DNA of 64,000 bases from CAUZWH01 sp965224275. GTDB taxonomy: Bacteria > Pseudomonadota > Alphaproteobacteria > SHVV01. The position numbers and the translations under genes were made by a program. The stretch is taken from positions 183,972-247,971 of the forward strand of contig CBDCYR010000001.1 of assembly GCA_965224275.1 (NCBI GenBank). Direction: 5' to 3'. The notes under the pieces were generated by a model. It was not told the origin of the DNA, searched no databases, and worked only from the letters and a program-made list of their open reading frames with translations. Shown one piece after another: positions 8,775 to 16,997 of the stretch (position 1 is its first letter; each line of letters opens with the position of its first letter).

Positions 8775-9755
8775 ATGCCGCAAATGAACATGGTGGAAGC
8801 GATTCGCGACGCGCTTAAACTGGAGATGCAGCGCGATGAGCGGGTTATTGTTTTGGGTGAGGATGTCGGCCATCTCGGCGGCGTCTTTCGCGCCACCGAC
8901 GGATTGCAGCAGTTCTTCGGCTCGCAACGCGTCGTCGACACGCCGCTGGCCGAAGCCGTCATCGCCGGATCGGCGCTGGGCCTTGCGTTTTCGGGCCTGG
9001 TCCCGGTTGCCGAAATGCAGTTCCTCGGCTTCTCCCATCAGGCCTTTCACCAGATCTGCCAGCAGATCGCGCGCACCCGCTTCCGGTCGCGCGGCTCGCA
9101 CCCCGCCCAGATAACGATCCGCGCCCCGTTCGGCGGCGGTGTCAAAACCCCGGAACTCCATTCCGACGCAATTGAAGCGCAGTTTGTACAAGCCCCGGGC
9201 CTCAAGATCGCGCTGCCGTCCAACCCCTACGACGCCAAGGGCCTGCTGCTCTCCGCGATCCGCGATCCCGATCCCGTGATGTTCCTCGAACCGCTCAAGG
9301 GCTACCGCCTGATCACCGGCGATGTTCCCGAGGGTGATTACACCGTTCCGCTCGGCAAGCTCCGGGTTGCGCGCGAGGGCACGGATGTGACGATATTCGC
9401 CTGGAGCGTTTCGGTCACCCTGGCCGAGGAAGCCGCCGATATCCTGGCCGAGAAGGGCATCAGCGCCCACGTCGTCGATCTCCGCACCTTGGTGCCGCTC
9501 GATATCGACGGTGTCATCGAAGCGGCCGAGAAAACCGGCCGGGTCGTGGTTTTGCAGGAAGCGCCGGAGAGCGCCAGTTTCGGCTCCGAGGTCGTCGCCC
9601 TAATCCAGGAGATGGCGTTCTATTCGCTGGAGGCGCCGATTCAGCGCGTGTCGGCGCCGGACACGCCCTACCCGCTGCATGGTCTCGAAGAGTTCTATAT
9701 CCCCAACGTCAACCAGGTCGTGGCCGCCGCCCAGCGGACCCTGAACGGACAATGA
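8775..9755 (+). CDS. pdhB: 2-oxoacid dehydrogenase E1 component, beta subunit
   Basis: A 326-residue E1beta with the transketolase pyrimidine-binding fold. Features include VIVLGEDVGHLGGVFRAT, DTPLAEAVIAGSALGLA (with the Glu that activates ThDP), and the C-terminal transketolase domain ending in SAPDTPYPLHGLEEFYIPN. It forms the alpha2beta2 decarboxylase with the preceding gene. A GAGGAAC ribosome site precedes ATG 8775. The stop overlaps the E2 start by 4 bp (ATGA), implying translational coupling. Confidence 0.92.
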   Translation: MPQMNMVEAIRDALKLEMQRDERVIVLGEDVGHLGGVFRATDGLQQFFGSQRVVDTPLAEAVIAGSALGLAFSGLVPVAEMQFLGFSHQAFHQICQQIARTRFRSRGSHPAQITIRAPFGGGVKTPELHSDAIEAQFVQAPGLKIALPSNPYDAKGLLLSAIRDPDPVMFLEPLKGYRLITGDVPEGDYTVPLGKLRVAREGTDVTIFAWSVSVTLAEEAADILAEKGISAHVVDLRTLVPLDIDGVIEAAEKTGRVVVLQEAPESASFGSEVVALIQEMAFYSLEAPIQRVSAPDTPYPLHGLEEFYIPNVNQVVAAAQRTLNGQ

Positions 9756-11086
9756 GCGATTATCAATTCAATCTCCCCGATATCGGCGAAGGACTCGGCG
9801 AAGGAGAAGTCGTGCGCTGGCTGGTCGAGCCGGGTGCGGTGGTACGCGCCGACCAGATCATGGTCGAGGTTGAAACCGATAAAGCCGTGGTCGAGATTCC
9901 GGCGCCGGTCAGCGGCGTGTTGAAAACCATCGGTGGGGGCCCCGGCGATGTCATCGCGGTCGGCAAGTTGCTCGCCGTGATTGAAACCGAGGCCGGCAAA
10001 CCAGGCGCCGCACCGGCTGCAGCGGCACCCCCAAAGCCCCCGGAAGAATCCAGTGTCGAAGCAACCAAGGGCAACGGCGCCGGCGCGGTCCAATCACCGC
10101 CTGCCGCACCTGCCCCACCGCCGCGGATAGCAGCAACGCCCGCCGCTGGCGGCCGGGTGCTCGCCGCGCCGGCCACGCGCAAGCGCGCCGTCGAACTCGG
10201 CGTTGATCTGACCACGGTTCCCGGCAGCGGTCCCCAAGGGCGGATCACCCGCGAAGACGTTGAGCGTGCGGCGTCAGGCGCGGCACCGCCAGCACCAACC
10301 GCAGCCCAACCTGCAGCCCCATCCGCGGCCCAACCCGCAACCATGACCATCCCACGACCGGTCGCGGTTCACGTCGCCCCGCCCGATCGCCAAGATGAGG
10401 TCGTGCCGCTTCGGGGCTTGCGCAAGACCATTGCGGAAAGCATGACCGCGAGCCTGCAGGTGCCCGACATCATTGATTGGTACCAGGCCGACGCCACCGA
10501 GCTGGTTGCCGCCCGCACCAGCCTCAAGGAAGATTTTGCCGCCCAGGGCGTTCGCCTCACCTACCTCCCTTTCTTCATCAAGGCCTGCGTTCTGGCGCTC
10601 AAGAAGGTGCCATCGATGAACGCGACCTTCGATATGGAGAAGAGCGAGATCGTTTACCGCAAGCGCTACAATATTGGCGTCGCCACGGCCACCGAGGCCG
10701 GCTTGATCGTGCCGGTGCTGCACGATGCCGATATGAAGTCGATCTTCGATCTGGCGATCGAGATCAGTGAACTCGCCGAGCTTGCGCGCAGCCGCAAGAT
10801 TCCGCGCGAACGTTTGACCAACGGTACCTTCACGATCACCAATTTCGGCAGCTACGGCGCCCGCATGGGCACCCCGATCATCCGCCCGCCGGAGGCGGCG
10901 ATCGCCGGCTTCGGCGCAATCCGCGATGAAGTCATCCCGGTCAATGGCGAGCCGGCTGTGCGTCCGGTACTGCCGATCTGTTCCGCCACCGATCACCGTC
11001 TCAACGATGGTGAGCACTTGTGGACCTTCGTCCGCACCGTCACTGAACTGCTCGAAAAACCCACCCGCATCCTCGGTTACGTCTAA
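9752..11086 (+). CDS. pdhC: 2-oxoacid dehydrogenase E2, lipoyl acyltransferase
   Basis: A 444-residue modular E2. Residues 1-80 form one lipoyl domain with the lipoylated Lys in EVETDKAVVEIPAPVSG. An Ala/Pro-rich linker leads to a peripheral-subunit-binding domain (about 130-170, LAAPATRKRAVELGVDL to GPQGRITREDV), then a second Ala/Pro linker and the catalytic domain from about residue 215. The active-site motif is TDHRLNDGEHL near the C-terminus. The chain carries acyl groups from E1 to CoA and forms the core of the complex. Confidence 0.93.
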   Translation: MSDYQFNLPDIGEGLGEGEVVRWLVEPGAVVRADQIMVEVETDKAVVEIPAPVSGVLKTIGGGPGDVIAVGKLLAVIETEAGKPGAAPAAAAPPKPPEESSVEATKGNGAGAVQSPPAAPAPPPRIAATPAAGGRVLAAPATRKRAVELGVDLTTVPGSGPQGRITREDVERAASGAAPPAPTAAQPAAPSAAQPATMTIPRPVAVHVAPPDRQDEVVPLRGLRKTIAESMTASLQVPDIIDWYQADATELVAARTSLKEDFAAQGVRLTYLPFFIKACVLALKKVPSMNATFDMEKSEIVYRKRYNIGVATATEAGLIVPVLHDADMKSIFDLAIEISELAELARSRKIPRERLTNGTFTITNFGSYGARMGTPIIRPPEAAIAGFGAIRDEVIPVNGEPAVRPVLPICSATDHRLNDGEHLWTFVRTVTELLEKPTRILGYV

Positions 11087-11113
11087 CACGCGAAATCGTC
11101 GTGCCAGAAAACC

Positions 11114-11217
11114 ACAAAACCCCTCACCCAACCCTCTCCCACAAGGGGAGAGGGCTTCTAGGGTGCGCTCGTCATGCTCCCTCTCCCCTTGTGGGAGAGG
11201 GCGGGGGTGAGGGGTTT
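11114..11217 (+). terminator. Long palindrome between E2 and E3, ending in a T run
   Basis: The arms 11120-11154 and 11179-11214 (ACCCTCTCCCACAAGGGGAG and its complement) can form a very long hairpin, and the right arm runs into GGGGTTTTTG. It could terminate or attenuate transcription between E2 and the last gene, or be a dispersed intergenic palindrome. Each arm is itself partly palindromic. Confidence 0.55.
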
Positions 11218-11234
11218 TTGCAGGCGAATCTGTA

Positions 11235-12659
11235 ATGGTGGTCGGCCAAATCGCCGAGGCCGCCGATTTTGTTGTGGTCGGCGCGGGCCCCGGCGGTTAT
11301 GTCGCGGCGTTGCGGGCAGCCCAGCTCGGGCGCACGGTCACCCTGATCGATCGCGATGGGGCGGCTGGCGTCGGGGGCGTCTGCCTGCGGGTGGGCTGCA
11401 TTCCCAGCAAGGGCTTGATCGAAGCTGCCGATCTCGCCCACCGCGTCGGTGAGGACGGCAGCGCCTACGGGCTCAAGGCGAAATATTCGGGCGTCGATAT
11501 GGCCGCCTTCCAGGCCTGGAAGGCCAAGCTGGTCGGCGGTTTGACCGATGGCGTCCGCGGCCTGCTCGATAAAGCCGGGGTCCGCGTCGTCGCCGGCGAT
11601 ATGCGCCTGACCAAGGCCGACGAAGCGGTCGTATCGACCCACGATGGCCAGGCCAAGTTCCTCAAATTCCGCGATTTGGTTCTCGCCACCGGATCGCGGC
11701 CGGTCACGCTGCCCGACTTCAAGGTGAACGGCGGCGACGTCCTTGATTCGACCGGCGCGCTCGATCTCAAGGAACTGCCCAAGCGAGTGGCGATTATCGG
11801 CGGCGGCTATATCGGCCTCGAAATCGGGACCGCGCTGGCCAAGCTCGGCAGCAAGGTCACCATCGTCGAGGCGCTCGATGGGGTGTTGCCGACGATGGAC
11901 CGTCGCATCGCCAAATCGATTGAAAAACGCTTAGGTGAGCTCAAGGTCGATCTGCTCGCCAAGTCCACTGCGTCGGCGTTCGCGGCCGGCAAACTCACGA
12001 TCGAAACGCCCGATGGCGTCAAGAAACTCGCCGTCGACAAAGTGATCGTCGCGGTCGGCCGCAAGCCCAACAGCGGCGATCTTGGTCTCGACCGGGCCAA
12101 GGTCGAGCTCGACAATCACGGCCTGATCCAGGTCCGACCCGACCGCCGCATCACCGATCACATCGCCGCCATTGGCGACATTACGCCAGGCCCGGCGCTG
12201 GCCCATAAAGCCTCGGCCGAGGCCATCGTGGCGGCCGAAGCTTTGTGTGGCCGCAAGGTGGCGTTTCAACCGGCCGCCATTCCAGCCGTGGTGTTCTCCG
12301 ATCCCGAAGTAGCCAGTGCCGGTCTCACGGCGGCCGAAGCCAAAGCCGAGGGGCTCGACGTCAAAACCGCCAATTTCCCGCTCACCGCCTCGGGCCGCGC
12401 CAAAACCCTCAATGCCAGCAATGGCTTCCTGCAGATCATCGCCGAGCAAGCCAGCGATGTGGTGCTCGGCGTCCACATCGTCGGGCCGCACGCCTCCGAC
12501 CTCATCGCCGAGGGCGTCCTCGCCATTGAGATGGGCGCCACCCTCGAGGACCTGGCGCTGACCATTCATCCCCACCCGACGCTATCCGAGCAATATCTCG
12601 AGGCCGCCCACCTCGGCATCGGCCAACCCATCCACATGGCGGTGCTCGGCAAAAATTAG
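11235..12659 (+). CDS. lpdA: Dihydrolipoyl dehydrogenase (E3)
   Basis: A 474-residue flavoprotein that reoxidises E2 dihydrolipoamide and reduces NAD. It shows the FAD site FVVVGAGPGGYVAALRAAQLG, the redox-active disulfide in GGVCLRVGCIPSK, the NAD site VAIIGGGYIGLEIGTALAKLG, the second FAD motif AAIGDITPGPALAHKASAE, and the catalytic HPHPTLSEQ motif near the C-terminus. It completes the complex, 148 bp after E2 with a large palindrome between, so its expression may be partly uncoupled from the first three genes. Confidence 0.94.
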   Translation: MVVGQIAEAADFVVVGAGPGGYVAALRAAQLGRTVTLIDRDGAAGVGGVCLRVGCIPSKGLIEAADLAHRVGEDGSAYGLKAKYSGVDMAAFQAWKAKLVGGLTDGVRGLLDKAGVRVVAGDMRLTKADEAVVSTHDGQAKFLKFRDLVLATGSRPVTLPDFKVNGGDVLDSTGALDLKELPKRVAIIGGGYIGLEIGTALAKLGSKVTIVEALDGVLPTMDRRIAKSIEKRLGELKVDLLAKSTASAFAAGKLTIETPDGVKKLAVDKVIVAVGRKPNSGDLGLDRAKVELDNHGLIQVRPDRRITDHIAAIGDITPGPALAHKASAEAIVAAEALCGRKVAFQPAAIPAVVFSDPEVASAGLTAAEAKAEGLDVKTANFPLTASGRAKTLNASNGFLQIIAEQASDVVLGVHIVGPHASDLIAEGVLAIEMGATLEDLALTIHPHPTLSEQYLEAAHLGIGQPIHMAVLGKN

Positions 12660-12734
12660 CGCCGCCGTTGGCGGGTCTCGGTAAGAACTAAGGCCGCCGT
12701 TGGCGAACCTAGCCGCAATGCGTCGATCGCGGCT

Positions 12735-13142
12735 TTATCTGCGTGCCAGCTTCAGGGTTGCCGCAGGACACTGAGGCGCGACCCCACTTTCGTCGTCAAC
12801 GACCTGGTAGGACGTTTTTAGCAGCGGCAGTGCACCGGTTAGCTCTACTGAGTAATGGCCGTAGGAGAAGATTAAGGACACCCGCCCGCCCTTTCGTAGG
12901 GCTCCCGACTCTTGCCTTTGTTCGCCGCTCGAAGCGCAACTCAGATTTGCAACGACCTTGCCGGCCTGAACGACGAGCTCTACCTCCCACCCATCGATTT
13001 TCGCAGTCCAGATACCTTCAAGTCCCGCTTTACGCGGCGTCGTCGAGGCACTCGGAGCTGACCGAGCCGCCGAGACGATCTTTCGGTCTTGCGGCGGTCG
13101 CTTGGGTTGAATTTGGGCTGGCTTGCTTAAGCTGCTCGATCT
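12735..13142 (-). pseudogene. Detached C-terminal domain of the caspase-like protein
   Basis: Reading the next frame from 13142 to the TAA at 12735-12737 gives a coherent stretch: a Ser/Pro/Lys-rich linker (RKIVSAARSAPSASTTPRKA), then GLEGIWTAKIDGWEVELVVQ, LSCASS, GGRVSLIFSYGHYSVELTG and a final PQCPAATLKLARR. The alternating hydrophobic strands and the pair of Cys look like a small beta domain. It has no start of its own and joins naturally to the caspase frame within 13040-13140, so I read it as the same gene separated by a single extra base. Confidence 0.6.
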
Positions 13143-14124
13143 TTAACCGAGCCAACTGCGCGAACGTGCCCCGCGGATATTGGTCGAGGTAGGCACTGAA
13201 CATAGGCGGCGAATCGCTGTCTTGGATCGACTGCCAGAAAAGGATTTCAGCAGCGTTTGAGGGACCGGTTGACGCTGGCGGCGAAGCGGTTTGAGCCGGC
13301 GCTTTTGGGGTCACTGTAATTCCGCGGGTTTTCACAAATAGAAAATCGCCGCCGTCGTGACCCGAATTACGGATATCGGCGTAGCGTGGCGTTTGATTGG
13401 CATTGAGGACCACCGGCCGCTTGACTCGATCAAACAGCGACTGACCGTCAAGAACCTCGTCATTTTCCCGAAGCGCGCCGATAAACGCCTTGGCAAACAC
13501 CGAATGCTTGCCGCCGCCGCCATCGAGCACCGGCTCCAACCCACCGGACGCCATCGCGGTGCGCGATCTTCGTTGGGTCATGCGCTTCAACCACGCCGTG
13601 GTTTCTTCGGCCGTTTTTAGCTCGGCCCGGGCGGCACGAACCAGGGTGCCCGAATAGCAGGAATCTGAGACGACCATCACATGCTTGGCCCGAATGGCCT
13701 TGAGCATGGTGGTAATCGATGCGACGGAAATCCAGTTGGTTGGAACATCCCGCTCGGCATCGACGGGAAGCCAATACCCCTCTTGGGTGATGCTATCCAG
13801 CACGCCGTGCCCGGCGTAGTAGATCAGCAGATTGTCGTTGGGCTTGAGTTCGCGGCGATAGCTGGTAAGCGCCCGTAGAACGGCGTCGCGGGTGGCGTTT
13901 GTGAGGCGGGTGACGTTGAATCCGTACTGCGCCTCCAACAGGTCGGCAACGGCGTCAGCGTCAAAAACCGCTGTCTTCAACTTATCGAGGTAGCGGTACT
14001 CGGTGTTGCCAACGACAAGTGCGTGGTATCGGCCAAACTGAACGCCCTCGGTTTGCGCCTCCGCCAGGCTCGCGCCAAACAGCGCCGAGAGGACGACGAG
14101 AATTGCGAGCAATCTTGCCATCAT
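13030..14124 (-). CDS. Caspase-like (peptidase C14) secreted protein, frameshifted near its end
   Basis: A caspase/metacaspase p20-type cysteine protease. Residues 1-22 from the chosen ATG (MMARLLAILVVLSALFGA) form a signal peptide, followed by YHALVVGNTEYRYLDKLKTAVFDADAVADLL. The catalytic dyad is visible as His in YYAGHGVLDS and Cys in SDSCYSG. Such proteins cut after Arg/Lys and occur in stress and cell-death settings. The frame stops at 13030, but the other frame continues as sensible protein to 12735, so the C-terminal domain has been split off by a one-base shift. The pentapeptide/TIR gene lies 236 bp upstream on the same strand. An earlier in-frame ATG at 14187 falls in simple repeats and is unlikely. 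Confidence 0.82.
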   Translation of the reverse strand: MMARLLAILVVLSALFGASLAEAQTEGVQFGRYHALVVGNTEYRYLDKLKTAVFDADAVADLLEAQYGFNVTRLTNATRDAVLRALTSYRRELKPNDNLLIYYAGHGVLDSITQEGYWLPVDAERDVPTNWISVASITTMLKAIRAKHVMVVSDSCYSGTLVRAARAELKTAEETTAWLKRMTQRRSRTAMASGGLEPVLDGGGGKHSVFAKAFIGALRENDEVLDGQSLFDRVKRPVVLNANQTPRYADIRNSGHDGGDFLFVKTRGITVTPKAPAQTASPPASTGPSNAAEILFWQSIQDSDSPPMFSAYLDQYPRGTFAQLARLKIEQLKQASPNSTQATAARPKDRLGGSVSSECLDDAA

Positions 14125-14176
14125 GATCGGAATGATACTCCGATTCCACGTACCCCGCGAAACCCGCCAAGATTCC

Positions 14177-14242
14177 ACGCGAATCAACGCGAATCAACGC
14201 GAATCCACACAGAGTCCCCACGAGTCCCAAACGAGTCCCAAA
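14177..14242. repeat. Short tandem repeats upstream of the caspase-like gene
   Basis: Three 10-bp units ACGCGAATCA/C (14177-14206) are followed by two 11-bp units CGAGTCCCAAA (14221-14242). They lie in the spacer between the TIR gene and the caspase-like gene. Confidence 0.6.
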
Positions 14243-14359
14243 TGAGAGTCATCGAACCCAATCGCTCGCTCAACGGGGTCTGCGTTGGGTGAGGGATCGA
14301 TCATGAGGGGATCCAGCCGGGCCGGGCCCCTTGCCGGGCAATCGAGCGCGGCCGCGCTC

Positions 14360-15448
14360 TCAGCTATCGCCGCTGAGCTCGGCGAGAAGGTGTTCCAGCG
14401 CTTGCGTGTAGCCGCTGTCGTCGCGCCACTTGGAAAAATCCGTCGCTGGTCTGGCATCGGCTAGATCGCGCGCCCATTGCGCGGTGGCATCCGCCATCGC
14501 CTCGTCGAGCGATACCGGCCACAGAACCCGGGCCTGTTCGCGCCCCTCGACAGCCAGCGCCGCAACGACCTCGGTCTCGGCCCACGTGCTGGCCATTGTG
14601 TGTTGCGATAGCACGAGAATTATGCGGTCGACCGCATGCGCTGCCGCACCGATGATATCGCCCGGGGCGGTGTCGTCTGCAGCCATCCAACAGCGCATTC
14701 CCTTGGCAGTCAGATCATCGCGCAGCCGCGACGCAAAGTCGCGATCCCCACTGGCATGACTGATAACCACATAATTGAGTCTCGAGGCGGGTTCGGTGCA
14801 CAGGATTGGCGCAAACGCCACCAGGGCTTCGGGCCAACCGCATCCTCTGAGAAATGACTCAGGCAACGTTTTTGCCAGCGTGATGGCCCGATGATCGAGA
14901 ACACAGGGGCCGGCATGGTCGCACGCCTCCAGCCCCGCGGCGCCGGCGAGATTGGCGCCGGCGAGATCGGTATTGCCGAGTCGCGCCCCCAACCAGTTGG
15001 TGTCGCGAAGATCGGCACCGCGGAGCTCGGCGCCGGTCAGATTAGCGTTGGAGAGGTTGGTCGAACGGAGTTGGCCACCGGTGAGGTTGGCACCCCGCAG
15101 GTCCGAGTTTGAAAGATCGGACGACGTCAGGTCGACCTCGCGCAGATTCGCGTCCAGCAGCTCGCACGCGGTCAACGTCGCGCCGCGCACGGTTGCGGCC
15201 CGCAAATCAACGTAGGGCGCATTGGCCTTGGAAAGATCGGCCGCCGACAAATCGGACCAGCGCAAATCGGCTTGCACCAGTTCAGCTTCGGCCAGGTTGG
15301 TATTCGCGAGGTTGGCGTGCCGCAGGTCCGCGCCGCGCAGATTGGCGCCGGTGAGATCGATATCGACGCTGGTATTACCAGCGCGCCACCGGTTCCACGC
15401 CCGCGACCCGCTTTCGGTCAACATAAAGACTTGTTCGTCGTCGGCCAT
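14360..15448 (-). CDS. Pentapeptide-repeat protein with C-terminal TIR domain
   Basis: A 362-residue protein. Residues about 30-175 are pentapeptide repeats of the A(D/N)Lxx type (LTGANLRGADLRHANLANT and on), which fold as a right-handed square helix. Residues from about 222 form a TIR domain: NYVVISHASGDRDFASRL as strand A/BB region and STWAETEVVAAL, whose Glu sits where NAD-cleaving TIR domains have their catalytic residue. It is probably cytoplasmic; a sensor (repeat) plus effector (TIR NADase or scaffold) role is inferred. GGGAGGAG precedes the tandem ATGs, and the second (15448) has the better spacing. The same-strand downstream neighbour is the caspase-like gene. Confidence 0.85.
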   Translation of the reverse strand: MADDEQVFMLTESGSRAWNRWRAGNTSVDIDLTGANLRGADLRHANLANTNLAEAELVQADLRWSDLSAADLSKANAPYVDLRAATVRGATLTACELLDANLREVDLTSSDLSNSDLRGANLTGGQLRSTNLSNANLTGAELRGADLRDTNWLGARLGNTDLAGANLAGAAGLEACDHAGPCVLDHRAITLAKTLPESFLRGCGWPEALVAFAPILCTEPASRLNYVVISHASGDRDFASRLRDDLTAKGMRCWMAADDTAPGDIIGAAAHAVDRIILVLSQHTMASTWAETEVVAALAVEGREQARVLWPVSLDEAMADATAQWARDLADARPATDFSKWRDDSGYTQALEHLLAELSGDS

Positions 15449-15704
15449 CATCTCCTCCCATCAAACGGACGGATTCAGCGGTTTGGTCTGTTTTCAATGT
15501 GCACCGAGATCGCTCAGGTGGCTATCGGCTGCTGTTGACACGACAGATGGTCTGGCCCAACCGGGAATAGCCTAGGCCGAAAGCTGCCGTTCTCTGAGAC
15601 CATCCGGAACAGGCAATTGTTGATGCTGTGGACGGCGCCCTGTTCGGCATCTAGGTGCCAAAGTGGTAGCTGTTAGAGACCACTTAAAAGGGGAGCCGTC
15701 CGAC

Positions 15705-16733
15705 ATGAATGTTAGCAGAATTGGTCTAGATATCGCGAAGAACGTGTTTCAGGTTCACGGCGTCGATGAGGCGGGTGAAGTCGTCATCCGCAAGCAACTG
15801 AGGCGCAGCCAGGTGATGCCCTTCTTCGAGAAGCAGTCTTCGTGCCTGGTCGGCATTGAGGCCTGCGCCACGTCCCACCACTGGTCGCGCGAGCTGCAAG
15901 CTTTGGGTCATGAGGTTCGGCTGATGCCGGCGGGCTATGTGAAGGCCTACGTGAAGCGCAACAAGAACGATGCGGCCGATGCTGAGGCGATCTGCGAGGC
16001 AGTGACACGGCCGACGATGCGGTTCGTGGCAACCAAGACCAAGGAGCAGCAGAGCGTCTTGATGGTGCACAAGACGCGACAGTTGCTGGTCCGTCAACGG
16101 ACCATGCTGAGCAATGCGATGCGCGGCCACTTTGCTGAGTTTGGGATCACCGCGCGGGTCGGACGCCTGGGCTTGGGGAAGCTCCTAGCGATTGTTCAGG
16201 ATCAAGATGACCAGCAGATCCCCGCCTTTGCTCGGCTGGCATTGATCGCTTTGGCAGACCACTACCAGACGGTACATGCGAAGATTGTCGCGCTCGAGCG
16301 CAGCCTGAATGCTTGGCATCGCTCGAATGAGACCAGCCGACGCTTGGCGGAGATTCCAGGCGTCGGCCCGCTCGTGGCCACGGCATTGACCGCGAGTGTG
16401 ACGGATCCGACAGTCTTCTCTTCGGGGCGAAGTATGGCGGCCTGGATCGGATTGGTGCCGAGGGAGAACTCCACTGGCGGCAAACGCCGGCTCGGACCGA
16501 TCTCCAAGCAGGGCAACCGCTATCTCCGATGGATGCTGGTGACAGGCGCTATGGCGGTGATCCGTTACGCCAAGAAAACGGGCTTTAAGAAACGACCTTG
16601 GTTGGCCCGATTGGTCGAAAACCGCCCGATCAAGCTCGCGGCGGTGGCGCTGGCCAACAAGATCGCCCGCATCGCCTGGGTGATCATGGCGCGCGGTGAA
16701 CGCTATAAGGAGCCGGCCCTGACGGCCGCATAA
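15705..16733 (+). CDS. IS110-family transposase (DEDD recombinase), copy 1
   Basis: A 342-residue protein with the IS110 RuvC-like DEDD N-terminus (IGLDIAKNVFQVHGVD, GIEACATSHHWSREL, KRNKNDAADAEAICEA) and the C-terminal Tnp20 domain (IPGVGPLVATALTASV and MAAWIGLVPRENSTGGK) that carries the serine nucleophile. ATG 15705 follows AAAAGGGGAG; an upstream in-frame GTG at 15663 is less likely. It is the same length as the copy at 52654-53682 and clearly related to it. Confidence 0.93.
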   Translation: MNVSRIGLDIAKNVFQVHGVDEAGEVVIRKQLRRSQVMPFFEKQSSCLVGIEACATSHHWSRELQALGHEVRLMPAGYVKAYVKRNKNDAADAEAICEAVTRPTMRFVATKTKEQQSVLMVHKTRQLLVRQRTMLSNAMRGHFAEFGITARVGRLGLGKLLAIVQDQDDQQIPAFARLALIALADHYQTVHAKIVALERSLNAWHRSNETSRRLAEIPGVGPLVATALTASVTDPTVFSSGRSMAAWIGLVPRENSTGGKRRLGPISKQGNRYLRWMLVTGAMAVIRYAKKTGFKKRPWLARLVENRPIKLAAVALANKIARIAWVIMARGERYKEPALTAA

Positions 16734-16799
16734 AGAAATCGGTGTAGGCCGGAGCCTACGCAACGAAATTGGGAAGGGCTGACGACGTCATGCAGCAAC

Positions 16800-16990
16800 G
16801 GTCGATCCGGGGATTGGAAGAGCCCGCTTGGGTCAACGCATCTCTAGAATGCGTATTTTTGATTTGGGACCCAATCTGCGGAGAGCATGAGGGCCAGCGG
16901 TCACACGCACCGCATCAACAGGCCGGACAGATGACCGCACCCGACCAACCCTGCATCGACATCAAGAAAACCTTGCCAATAACGCGCCGT
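16800..16990 (+). ncRNA. Candidate bridge RNA region of IS110 element 1
   Basis: The 260 bp after the transposase hold no ORF but contain two blocks also found downstream of the related element at 52.4-52.65 kb: TTGAT(T/C)TTGGACCC-like near 16858-16872, and a 36-bp block at 16911-16946 (core GGCCGGACAGATGACCGCAC). IS1111-branch elements are known to encode their guide (bridge) RNA in the 3' end. The assignment here rests on position and on conservation between the two copies, and the RNA ends are not defined. Confidence 0.45.
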
Positions 16991-16997
16991 CCACAGA

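Larger units (their letters stand above)
15626..16996 (+). mobile_element. IS110-family element 1 (IS1111-like)
   Basis: A transposase gene flanked by subterminal inverted repeats: CTGTGGACGGCGC at 15626-15638 and GCGCCGTCCACAG at 16984-16996. The true tips probably lie a few bases further out. Short 5' and long 3' noncoding ends with subterminal repeats are what the IS1111 branch shows. It abuts the left end of the first IS1182 copy. Confidence 0.75.

Noticed and set aside
12743..13192. A 149-codon plus-strand frame opposite the caspase C-terminus
   Set aside because: The minus strand gives a coherent continuation of the protease; the plus frame is Arg/Pro-rich without motifs.
14177..14242. 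Short repeats upstream of the caspase-like gene as a CRISPR or toxin-antitoxin operator
   Set aside because: Units are 10-11 bp, directly adjacent and only two or three in number; simple slippage is enough.
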